Assembly (NCBI GenBank): GCA_051294375.1
Contig: CM119269.1
Span: 22,094,815-22,158,814 of the forward strand
DNA length: 64,000 nt
Direction of reading: 5' to 3'
Source of the DNA: Paraspadella gotoi
Lineage: Eukaryota; Chaetognatha
A program made the translations under genes and the position numbers. Below, in pieces: positions 22,251-30,947 of this stretch (position 1 is the stretch's first letter; every line of letters begins with the position of its first letter). The notes under the pieces were generated by a model. That model was given only the letters and a program-made list of their open reading frames with translations. It made no database searches and was not told the DNA's origin.

Positions 22251-24378
22251 TCACCAGAGGGCGTTCTCCCAGTATTCGTCCTTGAGGAATTCCGCCGCTT
22301 CTTCGGTGGATTTCGTTCGAAGTCGCGGCTGCTTGTGTTGGCGAGCGGGACAGTCTTGACACGGACCCGATGTCGCCGACCCCAATGGACGAACAGAGTA
22401 AACAAACCTTCCCGCTTGGATGTCAGACTCCCAAGCCTAAGAAAATAAGAACAATATTCTAGTATTCTAATTGATTGGAAATAACTTGAATTTATAATTT
22501 AACTTGATTTAACTTGAATTAATAAGTTAACTAGCCTGTGCAAAGTCAGGGGCAAGATAGCTTGTTTACTCAATGCATGAAAAGTTTTCTTATTGGTTTT
22601 ATCATTTTAATGCTGATTATTTTGTCTAAATAATTAATTATTGCTTAAATTTTATATTCATAAACTTTGTACCTAGTATCACTTTTACGTCACTAAATGG
22701 CAACATTTAAAATAATAGTAATAATTTATCAATTATTACATGTTTTCTCCCGTCAGAGCCTACCTTTCCGAGGACCTTGTACAGCTGCAAAGCCGCGGTA
22801 GCGTCTTCCACAGAATCGTGTTCCCCTTGCTGGATGACCCGACCCAGAATGAGTCGAGTCAGCGCCTTCAAGCCTCGACCCGGTCGTGAAGTGTCGTGCG
22901 TTACGGCGGGAGTGGAATGAGACGTTGAAGGGTTACAAAAGGTGGAACGGGACGTTGAAGGGTTACAAAAGGTGGAACGGGACGTTGAAGGGTTACAAAA
23001 GGTGGAACGGGACGTTGAAGGGTTACAAAAGGTGGAACGGGACGTCGAAGGATTACAAAAGGTGGAACGGGACGTCGAAGGATTACAAAGGGTGGAAGGG
23101 GACACCGAAGGGTTACAAAGGGTGGAAGGGGATGCCGAAGAATTACAAAGGGTGGAACGGGACGTCGAAGGATTACATAGGGTGGTACTAGTCGAATGAA
23201 GAGTCTCAGCAGCCAAATGTTGGAGAGGCGGATATCTGAAAGAAGAAAAAAAAATTTAGGCGGTGACTGTTCAGTTTTCATTAACCATTAAAGCGTAGCA
23301 AAAATAAAACCTGTGAACATTTTTAAATAAAATAATTATTTTTTATTTTTCAATTTCGCATACGCCCATATTTATACATAGTATAAAATGTTCAAATTTT
23401 AAAATGTTTTTTTCCTATTTTTGAAAGCAGATTCGAATTCCTCACGAAAAGTTGATAAAAGGAAATAACTCTTTTTAGAAAATTATTTCATTAAGTGGGT
23501 CAAAATTCGAAAAAACTGTTATAGTTAACCTATAATTTAGTTTTAGTATAAAAAATATATTTTTTTAAATTTTTAACTAATTTAATGAAATAATTTTTTT
23601 AAGACTTATATTTTCTTTTATCAACTTTTTATGAGGAATTCGAATTTTGACATTTTCTATGGTAAGTACTATGTATAAATATGGGCGTATGCGAAAATTG
23701 ATAAATTTTTAAAAATATTTTTTATATATCAATGTTCGGCTAAAAATTTATCCTAAATTTTACTGTCGCCGACCGCGGTTTTGGCGCCTTTTGAAAAACC
23801 ACTTAAAAATACTTTATTTTTCCGCGTTTGCATACCAAAAAATATCACCGATCTGCAAACTCAGGTTACTGAAATTGAATCAATATTCTCACACATTCTA
23901 CTGACCTGGACGTGTCCCGCACGCGCTCGTCCGGAATCCTGAAGCCCAAAGCGGCGAAGTCATTCTCGAGCGCGTGGCCGACGACTCTCTTCCCGACGAG
24001 TAGACTTCGCGCGCGTTCGACGGCCTCGTCAAAAGGAAGCGCGTGACGCATGTGACCAGGACGGATACCGGAGAAACGTGTCCGATAATCCGTGATGGAA
24101 TCGAGACCCGTGGCCGGTATCACGTGAACGTCCATCAAGACAGCGCCATCTTCGGCGATGATGCTGCATCGACCCAAGGCGCTCGTCATCTTGAAGCCCA
24201 CGCCGACCATTTCGCAGTCCAAGGCAACGACGGAATCGGGTTTGGAGTCACCGTCCAAAATCGGAAGGGATTCCAAGTGAAGCTGAAAGGGAGTGACGCG
24301 AGGGCAGCGGCAGCGGCAGCCGCCGGTCGGCCCGCGCCTTCGTCGGTTCTTTCGTTTGTTCTCTTTCGAGTTTTCCAT
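22251..24378 (-). CDS. DEDDh 3'-5' exonuclease of the ISG20L2/AEN/REXO4 group with a coding minisatellite
   Basis: Three coding exons, 23906-24378, 22764-23235 and 22251-22436, give 376 residues. Exo I is ALDCEMVG (Asp54, Glu56), Exo II is GHALENDF (Asp140) and Exo III is HDSVEDATAALQLY (His297, Asp302), so all five DEDDh residues are present. YRTRFSGIRPGHM and RDTSRYPPL match the ISG20L2/AEN subgroup. The N-terminus is Arg/Lys-rich, as expected for a nucleolar RNA exonuclease, and the group includes 3' processing enzymes for ribosomal RNA. Nine in-frame ten-residue repeats of the type CNPSTSRSTF lie between Exo II and Exo III, stretching a spacing that is usually far shorter. The last exon adds a CQDC-containing tail. 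Which paralogue it is cannot be settled by eye. Confidence 0.88.
22532..22610 (+). repeat. Family F copy in exonuclease intron 2
   Basis: It reads GCCTGTGCAAAGTCAGGGGC and then AAGATAGCTTGTTTACT, close to the family consensus, with a diverged 3' end. Confidence 0.6.
22912..23181 (-). repeat. 30-bp in-frame minisatellite inside the exonuclease coding exon
   Basis: Nine units of 30 bases are present. Units in about 22930-23050 are essentially identical and those on the 23060-23180 side have drifted. The array has no stop in several frames, so spurious ORFs appear on both strands. Each unit adds ten residues (CNP-STSR-STF type). Confidence 0.9.
23352..23699. mobile_element. Inverted-repeat element, family E, in exonuclease intron 1
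   Basis: The ends carry CGCATACGCCCATATTTATA at 23358 and its exact reverse complement ending at 23693, and the match runs for 27 bases. Interior arms (GAATTCCTCACGAAAAGTTG against CAACTTTTTATGAGGAATTC) extend the hairpin. No ORF is present. Confidence 0.85.
23755..23815 (+). mobile_element. Family B left terminus only
   Basis: AATTTTACTGTCGCCGACCG with GGTTTTGGCG is the left end of family B. It is not followed by a CCCTAA core or right end, so this is a truncated copy. Confidence 0.6.
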
Positions 24379-24526
24379 TTTTTATTTCCGTTCTTTGACG
24401 CGGAAGTACGAATCGGGCAATCTGGTTTCCTATGGAAAAATTTAAAATGGGCGAATTCAAATAAAATCTGGGCCAATTTTAAACGGTGATAGGATTTGTC
24501 ATGAGCAATGAAAAATAAGATTATGC

Positions 24527-25960
24527 GGCGTTCCTGGAGTTGAATTCGCTCTGGAGGCTTACGGGAAAACGAAAAAAAAGAGGAAAAAATAAAGTTCGTT
24601 TCTTTACGGAAAAGAAAATTTAAGACCGTAACAACAATGATATTAAAAACGTTTTTAAACTTCACGAGCTTAGGATTTCTTTTTAATTCTTTAAAAAATT
24701 TAATTATAATATTTTTTATTACCTTAGATAAATATTTACCAAATAACAGTTTTTATATGTGATAACTACGATCATTTAATAATTCGGATATGTTTTGTTC
24801 TTGTTTTTTGATCCTTCATCAACCAGTTTTAATAAAATTATAAATATTTGGATACTAACTTTAAAAAAGAAGCAATTTTAACCTCAATATCTCTCACTCT
24901 TTCCGAATTATTAAATGACCATTGTAATCATAAATAAAAACTCTGTTACTTTGTAAATATTATTATTATATTTTTTATAAATTTATTAATATTTAAATAT
25001 TCTTTTTTGAAATGTTAAATTATTATATATTTAAACCAAAACTTAATTTTAAATTTAACTTTAATTTACCCTTAACTTACCCCTAACCCAAACTTACCCC
25101 TAACCTAAACTTACCTCTACCTGTAACTTACCCCTAACTTACTTTTACCCCTAACTTAACTTTAACCCTTACTTTTAATCTTAATTTACCCCTAATTTAT
25201 TTTTAACTTTAATTTATTTTTAAAAAATAAATTAAGGTTAAAAATAGGGTAAGTTAAGGTTAGGGGTAAATTAGGGTTAGGGTAAGTTAGGTTAGGGGTA
25301 AGTTAGGGGGTTTGGGTAAGTTAAGGGTAGAGGTAAGTTTAGGTTAAAGATAAGTTTGGGGTGAGGGTAAGTTAGGGGTAAGTAAAGGGTAAAGGTAAGT
25401 TAATGTTAAGGGTAAGTTTGGGTTAAGGGTAAGTTAAGGGTAAATTAAAGTTAAATTTAATTTTTGGCTTAAATATACAATAATTTAATATTAAAAAAAA
25501 GAATATTTAAATATTAATAAATTTATAAAAAATATAATAATAATTTTCATAATAACAGTTTTTATTATAATTACAATGGTCATTTAATAATTCGGAAGAA
25601 TGAGAGAGATCAAGGTTAAAATTACCTTTCAGTTAGTATCCAAATATTTATTAAAACTGGTTGATAAAGGATCAAAAAACAAGAACCAAAACATATCCGA
25701 ATTATTAAATGATCGTGGTTATCACAAATAAAAACTTATTTTGTAAATATTTATCAAAGCCAATGAAAAAAAAATTTATAATTAAATTTGTTAAAGAATT
25801 AAAAAGAAATCCTTAGCTCGTAAAGTTTAAAAACGTTTTTAATATCATTGTTGTTACGTCTTAAATTTTTTTTTCTATAAAGAAACGAACTTTATTTTTT
25901 CCTCTTCTTTCTTTTCGTTTTCCCATAAGCCTCCAGAGCGAATTCAACTCCGGGATCGCC
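24527..25960. mobile_element. Large near-palindromic foldback element, family A, copy 2, with telomere-like centre
   Basis: The left arm starts GGCGTTCCTGGAGTTGAATT and the right arm ends with its near complement at 25960. Paired landmarks run through the whole length, for example GGATATGTTTTGTTCTTG on the left and CAAGAACCAAAACATATCC on the right. The arms are about 690 bases each and meet near 25215. The left half has CTTACCCCTAACC-type repeats and the right half the complementary GGGGTAAGTTAGG type. No ORF is present. It starts about 150 bases upstream of the exonuclease start codon. Confidence 0.88.
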
Positions 25961-26845
25961 AAATTTATTATTGGAAAGGTACAGTTAGCCAATTTGTTTA
26001 TCAAGTTAGATGGTAGTATCGCCGTCCCAGTTTATTGGCGTTTCCCCTTTGTAGCGCTATGGAGAGCCACTGAAAGAAAAATTTACACTGAACGTGAGAA
26101 TAACGAAGCCAGGATTATTGTTATTGCCGGTGACTCCACACGTGTTGACGCGGCGGTTCAGATCCCGACACGGCAGCATATGGTTGGAGGGAGCAGGTGC
26201 TGCTGCTGACGCCGCGGGAGCAGCAGCGACATCTGTGCAAAAGTGAACATATTCCGAAACTTTCTCCGAAAAAAAAGACGTGTAAAGAAGCCCCTCCTCG
26301 ACCTAGCGGAGAGTCAGGGACAAGATAGCTTATTTATTAAATGAATGGATAATTTTTATATTGGTTGTACCAATTTCATACATTTTTTTGGTCAGTAATA
26401 TTAATTTTAAAATAAATAGTTCTAAATTGATTTTAAATGCTATTTTTATGTTTGAGGTAAAAAATGAATTGCTTACATAGGAGTTTTATAAAAAAACAAA
26501 TTTTGGATATATTTTAACTTCAATGTAAGCTTTTATCAGCGCAAAAACGAATTGATTTATAAAATAAATATTTTTAGACTCTCTTTCTCTTCAAATATAA
26601 TTTTATAGAATAATGTTAATGTGTCTGAACAATCTGCTTTTCCACAACTACAATCAAAGCCTTTTTTATTTTATAGTCTTTTAGTTGAAAAAAATATAAA
26701 TAAAAATCGATTTTCCCATTAAATTTTAAAACACTCGAGTTTAAAAAATCATATCTCCTAAACTACTTGATTATAATAAAATATAGACATCGATTCCTTT
26801 TTTAATAAATTTTATTTTTTTTATATAATTTTTAAAAATGTCGGC
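25961..26845. other. Intergenic stretch with a family F copy
   Basis: A short GC-rich block at 26140-26225 contains CAG/CTG-rich sequence but no supported exon. A family F repeat lies at 26305-26380. The rest is AT-rich with nothing recognisable. Confidence 0.45.
26305..26380 (+). repeat. Family F copy close to consensus
   Basis: GAGTCAGGGACAAGATAGCT, then TATTTATTAAATGAATGGAT, then TATTGGTTGTACCAATTTC. This copy and the one at 49440 best define the repeat. Confidence 0.75.
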
Positions 26846-27041
26846 TAAATTTTACTTTCGCCGACCGCGGTTATGGCGGCTTTTAAAAAATCATTTAAAT
26901 TTTTTTATTTTTAAAAAAAAAGTTTAAAAAAAATATTACTTAATTACCCTAACCTTAAACTCTCCTAACCTTAATTACTTCTAACCTTAAACTACCCCGA
27001 AATTACCCTTAACCCTAACCCCTCCCGGCGAAAATAAAAGT
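26846..27041. mobile_element. Family B inverted-repeat element
   Basis: The left end TTTTACTTTCGCCGACCGCG and a right end CCGGCGAAAATAAAAG flank a CCCTAA-like core. The termini are inverted. Confidence 0.7.
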
Positions 27042-27416
27042 AAACCAAAATATCTTTATAGAATATTTAGAATTTAAAGTTATAAAGTGGCGCGGTTTTT
27101 TTGTACAAGTCTGTATTAATCAGAAAGCCAAAAATCAATATTTTTCTTATTACAGCTCCTCCCATATCCACCGAGATCCTGTCCTCAGAATATGCCTCTG
27201 AACCTGTTGGAACTGCTGAACTCTGTCTCAAGTAGTCTAATTTAATTTTTGCTATCTTATTTCTTTTATTCATAATCAAGACTTCTTATGGTATTAATGC
27301 TCTGTGCCACGCAGAACTTAAACTCCAGGAATGCCAAAATTTTTAATTACCAATTAAAAAATGCGATTTAGAATAATTGAAAAAAAAAATTTAAAAAATA
27401 AAAATGCGTATTTTAA

Positions 27417-27945
27417 AAAATTTTACTTTCACTGACCGAGGTTTTAGCGTTTTTTTAAAACCTACTTAAAAATATTTAATTAAAAGAAAAAATAGCTAAA
27501 TTTTACTTTCGCCAACCGCGGTTATGGCTAATTTTAAAAAAATATTTAAAAATACTTATTTTTAAAAAATAATTAACAAAAAATTTACCCAATTACCCTA
27601 ACCCTAACTACCCCTAACCCACCCTTAAATTACCCATAACCCCTCCCTAACCCTGGTCGGCGAAAGTAAAAGTGACCCAAAAAAATTATATAAAATTATT
27701 ACCACCCCTAATCCTTAACCACCATTAACCCTTAACCCGGTTGGCAAAAATAAAATTCACCGTGAACAAAATTTTACTTTCGCCAACCGGGGTTTTAACG
27801 TTTTTTAAAAAATTAATAAAAATTATTACTCAATTACCCTAAATCCTCTTAACCCTAACCAATGGTTAACCATTAAACTACCCTTAGTACCCTTAACCTA
27901 ACCTCTAACACGTAACCCAAGTCGGCGAAAGTAACATTAACCCCC
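27417..27945. mobile_element. Cluster of at least three abutting family B elements
   Basis: A solitary left end lies at 27417, a full copy at 27497-27674, a right end finishing near 27765 (GTTGGCAAAAATAAAATT) and another full copy at about 27771-27940. Each has the TTTACTTTCGCC-type left end, a TTTTAAAAA spacer, a CCCTAA-rich core and a GGCGAAAGTAA-type right end. The arrangement suggests repeated insertion into, or tandem growth of, the same element. The 27946-28229 stretch beyond it shows nothing recognisable. Confidence 0.7.
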
Positions 27946-28229
27946 GAATCCTTTACTTCGTCTATACGTGTCTCTATATTCATCAAAATATCCGCGTATT
28001 ATGAATAAAATACAGAAGAACAGTTCGTTTGAAGCGTTCGTCGCGAATAGTCCATCTCGAGATTCTAGATGTCCCCACAAATTCGTCTCCACTCTCCAAC
28101 ACAAATAGTGCTCGAGTATCATTTGAACTGAAAGGGAAAGGATTAAAAATCTGTGCGAGAGAGAGCACGACAAAAGAATGATCTCGACTTTGGAGGTACA
28201 TTACTAATTATATAATAATAACAAAAATT

Positions 28230-29585
28230 TTACATGGGCTTGGGGGGATACATTTGTTTTCTCGATTCAAAAACAAGATCTTTGCATACCCTTTTACTGT
28301 AAGAAGTCTTTCCTGCTGCAACATCTTCACTTGTTAATTTGGATTTCATTGATACATAAACCTGATTCGGCGTTTTATTTTCTAATTCTTTTAATAAGGT
28401 TTTTCTTTCACTTTGTCTTACATAATTACATTTAGGATCATCAGGTTTATGAGAAACAAGTATGTGTGAATTCGAATTTCTAATATCATATTTTTTATTC
28501 AAATAAAATTCTATATTAACTTTCCCTTGGTAGTTTACAACTACTTCCGATTTCAATTCACATCCTTGAGCGGCACAATAAAAATTTGCCTTAAGCGAGT
28601 TGCTTCTTTTCAAGAAAACACAACTTTTTGAATGAAAAATACAACAATTATTTACTTCATGTAATAATTTACGAAAATGATGTTGATAAACAGAATGTTT
28701 AACTACAAATTGAAAATTTTTATTTGGAATAGCAGTCGATTTAATTTCATTAAATATATTTAGATCAATACAAAGACTATTTAGCGGGAACCTCTCAATT
28801 TTTTTTGAAAAAGATTCAGTGTTGACGCGATGATCCGTGCCATCGGCGGCATAATTCTTTCTAGTCGGCGTTGGTTCTCTTTGATCGGCGGCGGCGTTTC
28901 CTCTCAAGCCACGATTGACGCCTCGCCGACGACGGGCAAAGGATGCTGCTGCTGCGAGCGGCGCTTCCGCAGCGTCGGGGGCAGCTGCCGCGCGAGCTGA
29001 AGTGGGATGATCCAACGTTGTGGGTTGAGAGACAGCGGAGACTGGCGCTGAACAGCCGGACTCGCGGCGTTTTATGGCAGCAACGGCGGCGTCTACGTCG
29101 GCCGGAGGGAAGGAAGAGAGGAATTTGGAATGAGCGCCGCCGGCGTACTGGTTAGCTATAATGGCGACTGCAACCTGGTCGAGGGAAAGACCGGCTAAGT
29201 CTCGCTTGACTCGCGCGCCAAAATCTTCAATGCCTTCGCCGCGGTCGCCGCCATAAAGTAGAGATTGTGCGAAGAAAGGCGGCTCCGGCGTAAAACGCTT
29301 GCGGATTTCGGCGACGAGTTGTTCATAAGGCCGCTTGGTTGGACGTTGGAGTGCGACGGGTCCGAGATGGGACAACTGACGCGATGTCAGCTTTGCGACG
29401 AGATGGTAGTACTTAGTGACGGAGGAGGAGACACGGCGGATCGCGAAAATTGCCTCGCAACGCTGAATCCAAGCGACCGGCGACTCTTCGTCCCATTCCG
29501 GCAGGTCAATGTTTACGTGGCTTACGTTTGCGTCGGCGGCCATGTCGGTGTTCGTGTCGGTTGCGTGTTCATCGGTGGTTGACAT
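28230..29585 (-). CDS. Chimeric retrotransposon Gag-like / zinc-finger ORF
   Basis: This is a single uninterrupted 451-residue frame. Residues from about 25 to 150 (LPEWDEESPVAWIQRCEAIF, then TKYYHLVAKL) resemble the N-terminal Gag domain of Ty3/Gypsy-type retrotransposons of invertebrates. A GC-rich Ala/Arg-rich segment follows to about residue 255. From about residue 257 the composition turns AT-rich. A FYCAAQGCELKSEV plus SNSHILVSH pattern there (C-x4-C then H-x4-H) resembles the FLYWCH/WRKY-GCM-type zinc finger found near MULE-type transposases. No protease, reverse transcriptase, integrase or DDE catalytic region follows. I saw no pair of long terminal repeats. It is a domesticated or dead fusion, or a two-element composite. 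The domain calls are by eye. Confidence 0.6.
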   Translation of the reverse strand: MSTTDEHATDTNTDMAADANVSHVNIDLPEWDEESPVAWIQRCEAIFAIRRVSSSVTKYYHLVAKLTSRQLSHLGPVALQRPTKRPYEQLVAEIRKRFTPEPPFFAQSLLYGGDRGEGIEDFGARVKRDLAGLSLDQVAVAIIANQYAGGAHSKFLSSFPPADVDAAVAAIKRRESGCSAPVSAVSQPTTLDHPTSARAAAAPDAAEAPLAAAASFARRRRGVNRGLRGNAAADQREPTPTRKNYAADGTDHRVNTESFSKKIERFPLNSLCIDLNIFNEIKSTAIPNKNFQFVVKHSVYQHHFRKLLHEVNNCCIFHSKSCVFLKRSNSLKANFYCAAQGCELKSEVVVNYQGKVNIEFYLNKKYDIRNSNSHILVSHKPDDPKCNYVRQSERKTLLKELENKTPNQVYVSMKSKLTSEDVAAGKTSYSKRVCKDLVFESRKQMYPPKPM

Positions 29586-30947
29586 TCTACTTGGTCAACT
29601 GAACGTCTTATGGAAAGTCCTGACGACCACCTTTTTTTTCTGGAAAGAAAAAGACAATGTAAATGAGGTTGACTGCTCGTCCAAAAGGGCATCAAAGTCT
29701 AAAACAAACTACGGAGAAAAACAAGAATGGACTATCACAGAAAAATTCTAACAGATGTTGAGTTTTTTCAGGAGTCATTCGTGATCGACGTCGCCGTCAA
29801 CATCTGGAGTCGGGTGAGAGGAGGGCGGCGTTTCCCTTCATCAATAAAATGCCGAGCGCTGGAAAAGATGGTCCGGTTGACATTGCCAGTGCCAGACCAA
29901 TTTTCCGATTGTGGAGGGCTGCTTGGGTGTCCGAGGCTCCAAGGGTCTCGGCTGGAAGGGGGACAAAAACGATTCCATAGGCGTGGCAAGCTTCCTGCGA
30001 CGAGCTGCCTCCAACACCGACCCAGCTCAGACTCAGCTCGGCCTGAGTTTCTTAACATTATTCTCTCCATATTGTTCTCCAGATTTCTTAATATTTCTCG
30101 ACAGCGAATCCGAGTAACAACAAATACATTTAATATTGGTTACGCGTTTGGGATCAACGAAATAATTTTAAGGCGCAAAAATCGCGCGTCGTAGGAAAAA
30201 TTGTTGAACCAATCAGAGACGAGATAAGCCGCTGAGGCACCGACCAATCAGGCGTGAGTTCCCGGCTCGATCGCTGACCAATCAGCGTTCGAGAATTGAT
30301 AAACAACAAGGTGCCCTTGCTGAACGGAGTCTTTAAATTTTTATGTTAAATCTATATTAAATCTATATTATATGTAATAATCTTTCTTTGCATCCATAAT
30401 TCTATTTTATTATTTTTATTGCCCGTTATTTCTCTAAATTTCAATAGATAATAGGTTGGGGTTTAGGAAGTTTCTCCCGTAATCGAAATGAAATGCTTAA
30501 CCGTCAACGGTTTACCCGGCGACTGACTGTTGCTCTCTTTTTGCCGGGACCTTGTCATTGAGGCTTGCATAACTCGTTTTCCTCGAATTCAATCTTTTAT
30601 CGCAAGCTCGTTTATAGATTTAAACATTCATTAAACTCTTATAATGAGTGCCACTCGTTAATCAGTTTTTTTTAGCGTTTTTTAAAACTCAAGCGTCAAT
30701 TCGCACGACCTTTACGCGTGCCTGAGTCTACTACCCTTTATAAAGCCTAATCAAAGTTCATTGGTTCTTGGTTGATCTTTCCTTTTGGAGTTACAAATGT
30801 ATTTATCTTTATTTACTTTAAAATAATCATATTTTAATTTGTTTCATAAATTTGTTAAATTAAAGACGAATTTTACAATTTGGTTAGTCTCTCTTCATTT
30901 TGTTTTCATTTTTAAAATTAGCCCTAGTAACAGATTTAACCGTAAGG
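29586..30947. other. Region between the Gag-like ORF and MDH2
   Basis: A GC-richer block at 29800-30050 has overlapping ORFs on both strands but no recognisable domain. It may be the leader or terminal repeat of the Gag-bearing element or an unrelated insertion. Downstream is a trio of CCAAT boxes. The last 600 bases before the MDH2 start codon are AT-rich. Confidence 0.45.
30209..30285 (+). promoter_or_regulatory. Three regularly spaced CCAATCAG boxes (NF-Y type)
   Basis: CCAATCAG occurs at 30209, 30244 and 30278, that is at 35 and 34-base spacing, all on the plus strand. CCAATCA is the core recognised by NF-Y, and this spacing keeps boxes on about the same helical face. They lie about 660 bases before the MDH2 start codon and could serve it, or be the promoter of the neighbouring element. 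Confidence 0.55.

Noticed and set aside
22886-23281. Plus-strand and alternate-frame ORFs over the minisatellite
   Set aside because: A 30-base repeat without stops opens several frames. Only the minus-strand frame continues the exonuclease domain through matched splice sites.
28943-29582. Plus-strand ORFs opposite the Gag-like frame
   Set aside because: They are shadows of the minus-strand GC-rich Gag-like frame with no recognisable domain.
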